Source: CBDCGJ01 sp965238305 (GTDB lineage Bacteria > Pseudomonadota > Alphaproteobacteria > GCA-2731375). From it: 64,000 nucleotides of DNA. How positions within the stretch are numbered: position 1 is the stretch's first letter; the number at the start of each line of letters is the position of its first letter. Both the position numbers and the translations under genes were made by a program. The notes beneath the pieces are model-generated. The model had not been told where the DNA came from, ran no database searches, and saw nothing but the letters and a program-made list of their open reading frames with translations. Positions 25,061-33,371 of this stretch are shown one piece after another. The stretch is from NCBI GenBank assembly GCA_965238305.1, contig CBDEHK010000001.1, positions 4,833,823 through 4,897,822 of the forward strand. The letters are read 5' to 3'.

Positions 25061-25843
25061 TTATCCTACTTGCCTAATCTGTGCATCGGTCCCACACAAC
25101 GCACATTTGGCATCCGGTTTCAGCCGGACATTGCGGAACTCCGCACTTAGGCCGTCATAGATCATCAGACGGCCCGACATACTCTTCCCGATATCCAGTA
25201 ATTCCTTGATCACTTCGGTTGCCTGCAACGATCCCATAACGCCGACTATAGCACCCAGAACCCCACCTTCTGCGCAGGAGGGAATTAGGTCTGGTGGCGG
25301 GGATTCAGGAAAGACACAGCGATAGCATGGATGATCGCCGCCCAAGTAAGCTTTGTAGGTTGACAATTGACCGTCAAATCGCAGCACCGCTGCAGATACC
25401 AAAGTCTTCTTGGCCAAATAACATCCATCATTCAATAAGAACCGGGTATCGAAATTATCGCTGCCATCGGCGATCACGTCATAATCGGCGATCAATTCCA
25501 TAACGTTGTCTGAATCAAGCCGCATTTGATGCTGGTCGACCCGCACATCGGGATTAATCGCCGCCATGGTCCTAGCGGCACTTTCGACCTTCGCTTCGCC
25601 GACAGCTGCCGTGACATGTGCAATTTGCCGCTGCAGATTGGACAAACTCACCTGATCGTCGTCGACGATACCGATGCGGCCAACGCCCGCTGCCGCTAGA
25701 TACATCGTCAGCGGAGAGCCCAGACCACCGGCGCCAACCACCAATACCTTGGATCGCAACAGTTTTTCCTGCCCCGCACCGCCAACGTCCGGCAGGATGA
25801 TGTGACGGGCGTAGCGTTCGATCTGCTGATCGTCCAGTCCCAT
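25061..25843 (-). CDS. moeB: MoeB/ThiF-type adenylyltransferase
   Basis: 260 residues of the E1-like family. VLVVGAGGLGSPLTMYLAAAGVGRIGIVDDDQVSLSNLQRQIAH binds ATP and is the MoeB core; CYRC and CALC pairs coordinate zinc; PSCAEGGVLGAIVGVMGSLQATEVIK ends the core. It activates the C-terminal glycine of a small sulfur carrier (MoaD or ThiS/CysO type). Downstream of cysK (14 bp), so it may serve a thiocarboxylate-based cysteine or cofactor route; MoeB is the default name and ThiF function is not excluded. Confidence 0.88.
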   Translation of the reverse strand: MGLDDQQIERYARHIILPDVGGAGQEKLLRSKVLVVGAGGLGSPLTMYLAAAGVGRIGIVDDDQVSLSNLQRQIAHVTAAVGEAKVESAARTMAAINPDVRVDQHQMRLDSDNVMELIADYDVIADGSDNFDTRFLLNDGCYLAKKTLVSAAVLRFDGQLSTYKAYLGGDHPCYRCVFPESPPPDLIPSCAEGGVLGAIVGVMGSLQATEVIKELLDIGKSMSGRLMIYDGLSAEFRNVRLKPDAKCALCGTDAQIRQVG

Positions 25844-25857
25844 AACCGGTCTCTTTC

Positions 25858-26823
25858 TTAGCCGATGCCTTCGAACAGTGCGGTCGAAATATAACGCTCC
25901 GCAAACGAAGGGACGATGACAACAATATTCTTACCTTTGTTTTCCGCCCGTTCAGCAAGTTCCACCGCCGCCGCCAGCGCCGCACCTGACGATATGCCAA
26001 CCGGCATGCCTTCCAGTTGAGCCACTTTCCGCGCCATGTCAAAAGCGGTTTCGTTGCCGATCGTGATCACTTCATCGATGACGTCGGTATTGAGAATGGG
26101 CGGGACGAAGCCGGCGCCAATTCCCTGAATTTTATGCAAACCCGGATCGCCACCGGACAATACTGGGCTGTCTTCCGGCTCCACCGCAATCATCTGTACC
26201 TCTGGATTGCGGGATTTCAACACTTCCCCGATGCCAGTGATGGTGCCGCCAGTGCCAATGCCCGAGACAACGATATCGACATTGCCATCGGTATCGTTCC
26301 AAATTTCTTCCGCCGTGGTGCGGCGATGGATATCCGGATTGGCAGGATTTTCGAACTGTTGCGGGATGACGGAATTGGGAATTTCTTCCAATAGCTCGTT
26401 GGCCCGGGCGATTGCGCCATTGACCCCTTTTGTCGGGTCGGTCAGCTGCAATTCCGCACCCAGTAAAGCCAGCATCTTACGCCGTTCGACCGACATGCTT
26501 TCCGGCATGGTTAGGATCAGGCGATAACCTTTTGCAGCGGCAACAAAAGCCAGCGCGATACCAGTATTGCCCGAGGTTGGCTCGATCAGAACCGTGTCCT
26601 TGGTGATCGTCCCTTGTTTTTCCATGGCATCGATCATATTGGCACCAATACGATCCTTCACTGATGACAACGGGTTGAAAAATTCCAATTTTCCCAGCAG
26701 ATTTGCGTCCACACCTTCTGCTTTGGCCAGGCGGTCCAAACGCACTAAGGGGGTATCGCCGATCGTAGCAACAAAGTCTTCAAATATTCGGCCACGGCCG
26801 GGCGTATTGGTAGCTGTTGACAT
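25858..26823 (-). CDS. cysK: Cysteine synthase A
   Basis: 321 residues of O-acetylserine sulfhydrylase. IFEDFVATIGDTPLVRLDRLAKAEG, the PLP lysine in FFNPLSSVKDRIGANMIDAME, PTSGNTGIALAFVAAAKGY and the GTGGTITGIGEVLK phosphate loop are conserved. It makes cysteine from O-acetylserine and sulfide. ATG 26823 has AAGGGA upstream with correct spacing. It sits directly after an Rrf2 regulator (20 bp), a CymR-like arrangement. Confidence 0.94.
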   Translation of the reverse strand: MSTATNTPGRGRIFEDFVATIGDTPLVRLDRLAKAEGVDANLLGKLEFFNPLSSVKDRIGANMIDAMEKQGTITKDTVLIEPTSGNTGIALAFVAAAKGYRLILTMPESMSVERRKMLALLGAELQLTDPTKGVNGAIARANELLEEIPNSVIPQQFENPANPDIHRRTTAEEIWNDTDGNVDIVVSGIGTGGTITGIGEVLKSRNPEVQMIAVEPEDSPVLSGGDPGLHKIQGIGAGFVPPILNTDVIDEVITIGNETAFDMARKVAQLEGMPVGISSGAALAAAVELAERAENKGKNIVVIVPSFAERYISTALFEGIG

Positions 26824-26843
26824 CTTGTTTCCCTTAGTTAATT

Positions 26844-27296
26844 TCAAATATTAAAGTCGGTCGGACCGCTATTGGCGCGCGGTATTTCGGCGCTACGAGC
26901 GCGTTGACACAAATCTTCAAGGCTGACTGCTTCCAGCTGGGTCAGTATCTCCTCTTCCATCTGCGCAATCATTGGTCGGACGACCTTGGTCCCTAAATCG
27001 GAGCCGGTAGCCTGTATTTCGTCTTCGTCACCGTCCATCGCTTCGACATGACGGATAATTTCACCGACTGAAATGCGGCGGCGTTCCCGGGCCAGACGAT
27101 ACCCGCCTTTCGGGCCGCGCACACCGCGCAGAACGCCAACCCGCGCTAATTGCTGCATCACCTGTTCCAGATATCGTTGCGGGATGCCTTGACGCGCCGT
27201 AATATCCTTCGCCTGCACCGGATCGGGCCGAGCGTTATAGGCAATATCTACCACTGCTTCCAATGCAAACCGGGTTTTTTTCGACATCCCCAACAT
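26844..27296 (-). CDS. Rrf2 regulator beside cysK
   Basis: 150 residues from the ATG at 27296, chosen because GGGG lies six bases upstream; ATG 27287 is close behind and also possible. KKTRFALEAVVDIAYNA, ITARQGIPQRYLEQVMQQLARVGVLRGVRGPKGGYRLARERRRISVGEIIRHVEAMDG is a typical Rrf2 winged helix, with no cysteine trio for an Fe-S cluster. Location 20 bp before cysK suggests control of cysteine synthesis as in CymR/CysR proteins. The start lies about 16 bp after the dut stop. Confidence 0.88.
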   Translation of the reverse strand: MLGMSKKTRFALEAVVDIAYNARPDPVQAKDITARQGIPQRYLEQVMQQLARVGVLRGVRGPKGGYRLARERRRISVGEIIRHVEAMDGDEDEIQATGSDLGTKVVRPMIAQMEEEILTQLEAVSLEDLCQRARSAEIPRANSGPTDFNI

Positions 27297-27312
27297 TCCC
27301 GACCCCAATATT

Positions 27313-27768
27313 TTAACTTCGCCCGGTGGAACCGTAACCACCGGCGCCCCGTCCGCTTTCCGGCAGTTCCTCGACTTCATTCAACACTGCTTGCGAGACC
27401 GGCGCGACTACCAGTTGGGCAATTCGATCGCCACGTTCAACCGTATAAGGCTCCTGCCCCAAATTCACCATGACCACGCTGACTTCGCCGCGATAATCCG
27501 CATCCACCGTGCCCGGTGTGTTCACAATCGTCATACCATGCTTGAATGCAAGACCGGATCTGGGCCGCACCTGTCCTTCATAACCATGGGGCAGGGCCAT
27601 ACAGAGGCCGGTCGGAAGCAGGTGCCGTTCGCCGGGTCGAAATACCACGGACCCTTCGATTGCGGCACGCAAATCCATCCCGGCGCTGTCCGCAGTTTGA
27701 TAATCCGGCAACGGCAAATCCTCACCGTGCGGCAATATTTTGATCGCAACGTTTGGTGCTTTGCTCAT
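27313..27768 (-). CDS. dut: dUTP diphosphatase
   Basis: 151 residues with the five trimeric dUTPase motifs: SAGMDLRAA, RPRSGLAFKHGM, NTPGTVDADYRGEV, RGDRIAQLVV and RGAGGYGSTG. It hydrolyses dUTP to dUMP and pyrophosphate, keeping uracil out of DNA and feeding dTTP synthesis. Overlaps coaBC by 4 bp (ATGA type), the common coaBC-dut pair. Confidence 0.97.
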   Translation of the reverse strand: MSKAPNVAIKILPHGEDLPLPDYQTADSAGMDLRAAIEGSVVFRPGERHLLPTGLCMALPHGYEGQVRPRSGLAFKHGMTIVNTPGTVDADYRGEVSVVMVNLGQEPYTVERGDRIAQLVVAPVSQAVLNEVEELPESGRGAGGYGSTGRS

Positions 27769-28985
27769 GTTCCGGTCCCGTCGGCGAAATGTTGCGCGAT
27801 ACGCGCGGCAATACGATCGGCAACTTCTTGTTTGCTCAGTGTTGGCCAGCTTTCGACCTCGGCACTTGATATTATGTAAACACTGTTATCATCGCCCCCC
27901 ATGATCCCGGAGCCGTTTGAGACATCATTGGCAACGATCCAATCGCAACCTTTGCGTGCCAGCTTGGCCTGCGCATGATCGACAATATTTTCGGTTTCGG
28001 CCGCGAAGCCAACGACAAGATCCGGGCGACTATTGCTGGCTTGCGACAATCCCTTCAGAATATCCGGATTTTCCACCAACTGCAGCGCCGGCGGTCCGCC
28101 GCTGTTTTTTTTCATCTTTTGATCGGCTTCACCGTTGCTTCGCCAATCGGCGACTGCGGCGACACAGATGGCCGCATTGACCGGCAATTGTTCAGCACAG
28201 GCCGCTTCCATCTCACGCGCAGTTTCGACGCGAATAGTGGTCAAACCGTCCGGGTCCGGCAATTGCGTTGGGCCGGACACGAGGATCGTTTCCGCGCCCC
28301 GGGCGGCCAAAGCGGATGCAATCGCATAACCCTGCTTACCCGAAGAACGATTGGCGATATAACGCACCGGATCAATGGCTTCGTGCGTCGGGCCAGCAGT
28401 GACAAGGATTTTCCGACCAGCCAAAGGTTGATCCTTCGCTCGGTCGGCGAAATACTCTTCAATTGCGGCCAAAATCTCCAGCGGTTCGGACATCCGCCCA
28501 GCCCCGACTTCACCGCAGGCGAGATCGCCTTCACCCGGACCGATCTGCAGCATGCCATCGCCGGCAAGGGTGGCAATATTTCGTTGCGTCGCCGGGTGTT
28601 GCCACATCTGCGTATTCATCGCCGGCGCAATCAGCACCGGTTTATCTGTCGCCAGCAGCACGGTTGTGGCCAAATCATTGGCCAGGCCGGCCGCCATTTT
28701 ACCCATGATGTCCGCTGTGGCTGGTGCCACGACCAAAAGATCGGCCTCCCGCGACAGCCGAATATGACCCATGTCGGCTTCGTCCGTGAGGGAGAAAACA
28801 TCCATAAATACCCGATCGCCAGACAATGCAGCAACCGACAAAGGCGTGACAAACTGCGCCCCACCTGCGGTTAAAACACAACGGACGGAGGCGCCAGAAT
28901 CTTGCAACCGGCGGATCAATTCTAGCGATTTGTAAGCGGCAATGCCGCCCGCAATGATGAGCAGGATACGTTTTCCAGATAGCAT
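27765..28985 (-). CDS. coaBC: Bifunctional phosphopantothenoylcysteine decarboxylase/phosphopantothenate-cysteine ligase
   Basis: 406 residues. The CoaC half has GGIAAYKSLELIRRLQ, the APAMNTQMW substrate clamp and the LACGEVGAGRMSEP active cysteine loop. The CoaB half begins at KILVTAGPTHEAIDPVRYIANRSSGKQGYAIA. Together they ligate cysteine to phosphopantothenate and decarboxylate it to phosphopantetheine for coenzyme A. Overlaps dut by 4 bp. In many alphaproteobacteria ubiB sits between ubiE and coaBC; here the 69-bp gap has no room for it. Confidence 0.96.
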   Translation of the reverse strand: MLSGKRILLIIAGGIAAYKSLELIRRLQDSGASVRCVLTAGGAQFVTPLSVAALSGDRVFMDVFSLTDEADMGHIRLSREADLLVVAPATADIMGKMAAGLANDLATTVLLATDKPVLIAPAMNTQMWQHPATQRNIATLAGDGMLQIGPGEGDLACGEVGAGRMSEPLEILAAIEEYFADRAKDQPLAGRKILVTAGPTHEAIDPVRYIANRSSGKQGYAIASALAARGAETILVSGPTQLPDPDGLTTIRVETAREMEAACAEQLPVNAAICVAAVADWRSNGEADQKMKKNSGGPPALQLVENPDILKGLSQASNSRPDLVVGFAAETENIVDHAQAKLARKGCDWIVANDVSNGSGIMGGDDNSVYIISSAEVESWPTLSKQEVADRIAARIAQHFADGTGT

Positions 28986-29054
28986 GGTATTCTCGCTAAT
29001 TCACGGACAATAACTGTGAATAACATATTAGTACAGAAATAGAAAAGCAATCGC

Positions 29055-29870
29055 TCAGATACGCCAACCAGAATGCATCGCGGCAACACCACCGGACAAA
29101 TTCCGGTATTGCACCTGATCAAAACCAGCTTCCGCCATCATCTGGGCAAATCTGTCTTGATCCGGAAATTGGCGAATACTTTCAACGAGATATTTATAGG
29201 CCGGTTCATCTCGCGCGACGTAACGACCAATTTTAGGCAGGATGTCAAAAGAATACTTGTCATATATCTCCGACAATCCCGGCAACGCCAAGCGGCTGAA
29301 TTCCAAACACATGAACCGTCCACCCGGTTTCAAGATTCGAAAAGCCTCACCCAAGGCCGAGGGTTTATCGGTCATGTTGCGAATGCCGAAAGACACCGTC
29401 ACCGCGTCAACGCTTTGATCGTCGACGGGTAGGTTTTCCGCATCTGCACAAAGCCAGCGAATTTTGTCACCATAACCTTTTGTTTGTGCCCGTTCGAAAC
29501 CGACTTTCAGCATTTCATGATTGATGTCCGAGACCGCTATAGAAATATCCGCACTATTGTCGCGTAAATACTTCAAAATGCGAAAACTAATATCGCCGGT
29601 GCCACCGGCCAAATCGACAATGGTCATGCCAGCGCGCGGCCTGAGCCAGGTCACAAAAGCATCTTTCCACAACCGATGCATGCCAGCCGACATCAAATCA
29701 TTCATCAAATCATAATTGTCGGCGACATTGTCAAAGACTTCGCGGACACGGCCCGCTTTTTCAGCTGTCGGGACCGTTTCGAAGCCGAAATCGATGGTCT
29801 CTTCCGCGCTGGATTTCATGGTTGCGTCGATCATGCCGGCACCATAACTTATATGTTTATTCATAGCCAT
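29055..29870 (-). CDS. ubiE: Ubiquinone/menaquinone biosynthesis C-methyltransferase
   Basis: 271 residues at most. FGFETVPTAEKAGRVREVFDNVADNYDLMNDLMSAGMHRLWKDAFV is the UbiE hallmark; IVDLAGGTGDISFRIL binds SAM; NMTDKPSALGEAFRILKPGGRFMCLEFS follows. It adds the C-5 (quinone C-2) methyl group of ubiquinone at the membrane. Candidate starts are 29870, 29864, 29834 and 29819; none has a clear ribosome site. With 29870 only 9 bp separate it from the divergent mutM. Confidence 0.94.
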   Translation of the reverse strand: MAMNKHISYGAGMIDATMKSSAEETIDFGFETVPTAEKAGRVREVFDNVADNYDLMNDLMSAGMHRLWKDAFVTWLRPRAGMTIVDLAGGTGDISFRILKYLRDNSADISIAVSDINHEMLKVGFERAQTKGYGDKIRWLCADAENLPVDDQSVDAVTVSFGIRNMTDKPSALGEAFRILKPGGRFMCLEFSRLALPGLSEIYDKYSFDILPKIGRYVARDEPAYKYLVESIRQFPDQDRFAQMMAEAGFDQVQYRNLSGGVAAMHSGWRI

Positions 29871-29879
29871 GGGTCGATT

Positions 29880-30704
29880 ATGCCGGAGTTACCAGAAGTC
29901 GAAACCGTTATGCGCGGGCTGACAAAACCGTTGCTGAATGCGCGTCTGCAACGGGTTGAGCAGCGGCGGAAAAATCTGCGGTTTCCCTTTCCCGACAACT
30001 TCGCCAAGCGTTTAGAAGGTCGGCAGATTATAAATCTTCGCCGTCGGGCCAAATACATTCTGATCGATCTGGACGATCAGATGACATGGATGATCCATCT
30101 GGGCATGAGCGGGCGGATATTTATCGAAAACCAACCGGCGCGCCAGCCCGGCAAACATGATCATGTGATCGTCGAAACCGACAGCGGCAAGGTGATATAT
30201 TATGAAGATCATCGCCGTTTCGGCCTGATGGATTTATTTGCGACCGAAGAAGCCGATAACCATCCGATGCTGAAAAAACTTGGTCCGGAACCCCTGGGCA
30301 ATGCCTTCAACTCAGAAAGTCTGAACGAAGCCTTGAAAGGCCGCAAGACGCCGATTAAATCAGCTCTGCTCGACCAACACACGGTCGCCGGTCTCGGCAA
30401 TATTTATGTCTGCGAGGCGCTCTGGCGGGCCGGCATCTCGCCCAAGCGTCTGGCCCGATCGGTTGCCGGCAAGCGGGCCGAACGCCTGGTGCCGCATATC
30501 CGCGCGGTTTTGCATGACGCGATCGCCGCCGGTGGCTCAAGCCTGCGCGATTATGTCCAGGCCAACGGTGAGCTTGGCTATTTCCAGCACCAATTCGCAG
30601 TCTACGGGCGCGAGGGAGAGGTTTGTTTGAATTGCGATCAGGCCGTCAGACGGATCGTGCAAAGCGGCCGCTCGACATTTTTCTGCAGCTATTGCCAGCG
30701 CTGA
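29880..30704 (+). CDS. mutM: Formamidopyrimidine-DNA glycosylase
   Basis: 274 residues. PELPEVETVMRGL follows the initiator (Pro2 is the catalytic nucleophile and Glu3 aids it). The H2TH helix-two-turn-helix is in AGLGNIYVCEALWRAGISP and the zinc finger is C-LNC ... FFCSYCQ at the C-terminus. It removes oxidised purines such as 8-oxoguanine in base-excision repair. A frame open to 29676 gives an N-terminal extension that is noise (antisense of ubiE). Convergent with the Usp gene. Confidence 0.96.
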   Translation: MPELPEVETVMRGLTKPLLNARLQRVEQRRKNLRFPFPDNFAKRLEGRQIINLRRRAKYILIDLDDQMTWMIHLGMSGRIFIENQPARQPGKHDHVIVETDSGKVIYYEDHRRFGLMDLFATEEADNHPMLKKLGPEPLGNAFNSESLNEALKGRKTPIKSALLDQHTVAGLGNIYVCEALWRAGISPKRLARSVAGKRAERLVPHIRAVLHDAIAAGGSSLRDYVQANGELGYFQHQFAVYGREGEVCLNCDQAVRRIVQSGRSTFFCSYCQR

Positions 30705-30715
30705 TAATTTACCGC

Positions 30716-31204
30716 TTAGGTCACATCGTCGATTTGTTCAGGTGTCATGCCGCCCGGTACGATAATCAGTGGGACATGCATTTCCGCGGCCATCTGTCCC
30801 GACAGTTTGGAGACCAGCGGACCCGGTCCTTCTTTATTGGTAGAGGCGCCCAAGACCAAAATTCGAATGTCAGGATCTTCGTCGATCAAGTTCAATATTT
30901 CATCCAGGCGGGTCCCTTCGCGGATCACCACCTCAGGGGTAACGCCAGCAAGGTGGAATGCGTCTTGCGCCAACCGTTCCATCAAGGCTTCCGCTTCTTC
31001 GCGCGCTTCTTCCTGCATGATTTCCTGGACCGCGACCCAATGTTGGAAATCACCTGGCTCCAGAACGCGCAACAAGGTCACCGCGCCTCCGGTATTCATG
31101 GCGCGGCGGCAACAATATCGCAATGCCGATTGTGATTCCGGCGTGTCGTCGACGACAGCCAAAAATTTATTGCGGCGATGCTCTTCGCTATCGCTTTCCG
31201 TCAT
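30716..31204 (-). CDS. Universal stress protein family
   Basis: 162 residues. FLAVVDDTPESQSALRYCCRRAMNTGGAVTLLRVLEPGD and ILVLGASTNKEGPGPLVSKLSGQMAAEMHVPLIIVPG are the UspA alpha/beta unit; the ATP-loop G-2x-G-9x-G(S/T) is imperfect here. ATG 31204 is preferred to 31243 since homology-like sequence begins after MTESDSEEHRRN. Cytoplasmic; role in stress survival is known for the family, not shown. Follows DUF2333 by 91 bp. Confidence 0.88.
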   Translation of the reverse strand: MTESDSEEHRRNKFLAVVDDTPESQSALRYCCRRAMNTGGAVTLLRVLEPGDFQHWVAVQEIMQEEAREEAEALMERLAQDAFHLAGVTPEVVIREGTRLDEILNLIDEDPDIRILVLGASTNKEGPGPLVSKLSGQMAAEMHVPLIIVPGGMTPEQIDDVT

Positions 31205-31295
31205 AATTAATGCCCACCTTAACTGATACTCATATGCTGCCATGGCGAAGCCGTAAACTGCAAGTGTCGCGATAATTGTTTGTAGAATTGAACGG

Positions 31296-32291
31296 TTATT
31301 TCAGCAGAATATTGGTGATTTCACGCAGTCTCGTCCGCGCCCGTAACAGGAAAAAACCCTGCGCGGCCAAGTGGCTAGGCAGGAATTGGCCAGACGGATC
31401 GCCATTCACAACAACCCAAGGATCAAGCGTCGCAGTTGTCCGCATGCTTTCCAACATCTGCTCCCAGGCATTGTTGAGGCCACGTTCCTGGATCAAGTCC
31501 GCAAAATCTACCCGCAGTTCCCGCAAAATCAGGTAGTAGGCATAGAGTTGACCTTTGACATTGTAAAAAACGTCGTCGGCTTCAAAATCGATAAACTGAC
31601 CGGATTTGTGGACCACATGATTGTCGATCGCGGCCGAACTAGCACCTAAATCGAGGGCTATGCGATCCAGCGTTGCCATCAGATTGTCGGCGCGCCGCTC
31701 AAACACCGCTTTGCCGGCGGCAAGGCGTTGATTATATTTCTCCAAAGAACGCCGCGCGGCGCGATATTGCGCTTCCGACGTGGCGACTGGCGCTATAGAA
31801 GTGGAAAAATCAAACACCCAAACATCGCCCGCATATTGCAGTTTACCAGCAGCGTCCTGGAGGTCGGGATCGGTTTCGCTGGAGCCACGGGTACGGCCAA
31901 TTTGGTCGACAAGTTCGAAAGAAACCCGCGCCAAAGCGGAGATGATGCCTTTCTGGAAGTTCGGCATATTATCCAACGCCGCTGGTGGCAGAAAGAACGG
32001 ATCATTGGCGACCCAGCGATTCTGATCGGTTTCCCGCTCAATCAACTTGGCGGCGATAGCGACCATATGGCTACCGCCCGCTGCTTGTTCCGCCTTCGGA
32101 ACTTGGAATTCCGGATCGTCGTCGATCGTGTGAGTGATGACCATACCAACCGGGTAATAAAATATCCCGATTGCTAGAATTACAACGCCAATGCCACGCC
32201 AAACTTTCTTTTTTCCAGGCCCGGGCAGCAAACGACGCGCACCGCCGGACAGACGGCTAACGGTCGATGAAAGCTTTTCTCGTATCATCAA
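31296..32291 (-). CDS. DUF2333 family membrane-anchored protein
   Basis: 331 residues. A single N-terminal membrane helix (VWRGIGVVILAIGIFYYPVGMVI at about 30-52) is followed by a long soluble part in the periplasm (HMVAIAAKLIERETDQNRWVANDPFFLPPAALDNMPNFQKGI) that I recognise as DUF2333. Function unknown. It lies 13 bp downstream of trpS, in a minus-strand run with murJ and glnD, so may have a cell-envelope role. No catalytic motif is evident. Confidence 0.82.
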   Translation of the reverse strand: MMIREKLSSTVSRLSGGARRLLPGPGKKKVWRGIGVVILAIGIFYYPVGMVITHTIDDDPEFQVPKAEQAAGGSHMVAIAAKLIERETDQNRWVANDPFFLPPAALDNMPNFQKGIISALARVSFELVDQIGRTRGSSETDPDLQDAAGKLQYAGDVWVFDFSTSIAPVATSEAQYRAARRSLEKYNQRLAAGKAVFERRADNLMATLDRIALDLGASSAAIDNHVVHKSGQFIDFEADDVFYNVKGQLYAYYLILRELRVDFADLIQERGLNNAWEQMLESMRTTATLDPWVVVNGDPSGQFLPSHLAAQGFFLLRARTRLREITNILLK

Positions 32292-32304
32292 GGATATTTA
32301 AGCG

Positions 32305-33309
32305 CTAGTTTCTGACATTCAAGAAACCAACGACCTCGCGCACTTCTTTCATCACTCCATCGGCGATTTCAGCCGCCCGCTCGGCGCCATCTCGCAAGAC
32401 GGCGTCGACTGATCCCGGATCGGCCTGTAGGCGTTGCATCTCGACCCCCAAAGGTCCAAGTTTTTCAACCGCTAGATCGGTCAGGTTTTTCTTGAATTCG
32501 GAGAACTGCTTGCCGCCAACGATTGACAATACCTCATCAACCGTTTGATCAGCCAAGGCGGCATAAATGGAAATCAAGTTTTCCGCTTCTGGGCGGCCAA
32601 CAAATCCGTCTTTGGTCTCCGGCAAGGGTTCTGGATCGGTTTTCGCTTTTCTGATTTTCTGGGCGATTTCATCCGGGCCGTCGGTCAGACGAATGCGCGA
32701 ATATTCGGATGGATCCGACTTCGACATTTTCTTGGCACCATCCCGTAGGCTCATTACCCGAGTGGCTTCGCCAAAAATTTGCGGTTCCACAATCGGAAAC
32801 AACTCCTTGCCGAAGTCATGATTGAATTTCTGCGCAATGTCGCGGGTCAATTCCAGATGCTGGCGTTGGTCTTCGCCAACTGGAACGTGCGTGGCTTTGT
32901 AGAGCAGGATATCAGCGGCCATCAAGTTAGGATAAGAATATAACCCAACGGACACCTTTTCTCGATTCTTCCCGGCCTTGTCCTTAAACTGGGTCATCCG
33001 GTTCAACCAGCCCAACCGCGCGACGCAATTGAAAATCCAAGCCAATTCGGCATGCGCATGCACTTGACTTTGATTGAAGATGATTTGCCGTTTGGGATTA
33101 ATACCAGCGGCCAGGAACGCCGACGCCACTTCCCGCGTATTCGCCGCTAATTCCGCCGGTTCCTGCCATTGTGTGATCGCATGCAGGTCGACGACGCAAT
33201 AAATACACTCAAAATCGTCCTGTAGACGGGCAAAGTTGCGGATCGCGCCCAAATAATTACCCAGATGCAGATTACCCGTGGGTTGGACGCCGGAGAATAT
33301 TCGGCTCAT
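32305..33309 (-). CDS. trpS: Tryptophanyl-tRNA synthetase
   Basis: 334 residues, the usual bacterial length. The class I HIGH-type motif is PTGNLHLGNYLGAI and KMSKS is KKMSKSDPSEYSRI. Other conserved parts are VDLHAITQ, SQVHAHAELAWIFNC and VGEDQRQHLELTRDIAQKFN. It charges tRNA-Trp. It follows murJ by 62 bp, an order common in alphaproteobacteria (glnD-murJ-trpS). Confidence 0.97.
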   Translation of the reverse strand: MSRIFSGVQPTGNLHLGNYLGAIRNFARLQDDFECIYCVVDLHAITQWQEPAELAANTREVASAFLAAGINPKRQIIFNQSQVHAHAELAWIFNCVARLGWLNRMTQFKDKAGKNREKVSVGLYSYPNLMAADILLYKATHVPVGEDQRQHLELTRDIAQKFNHDFGKELFPIVEPQIFGEATRVMSLRDGAKKMSKSDPSEYSRIRLTDGPDEIAQKIRKAKTDPEPLPETKDGFVGRPEAENLISIYAALADQTVDEVLSIVGGKQFSEFKKNLTDLAVEKLGPLGVEMQRLQADPGSVDAVLRDGAERAAEIADGVMKEVREVVGFLNVRN

Positions 33310-33371
33310 TTTAGTTTCTCAATTTTCACTGACGAAAGGCGTCAGGGTTATCGCCCAGTTCGCCAGGCAAA

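Noticed and set aside
29676..29879. N-terminal extension of MutM
   Set aside because: It is antisense to ubiE, and catalytic Pro2 requires the start at 29880.
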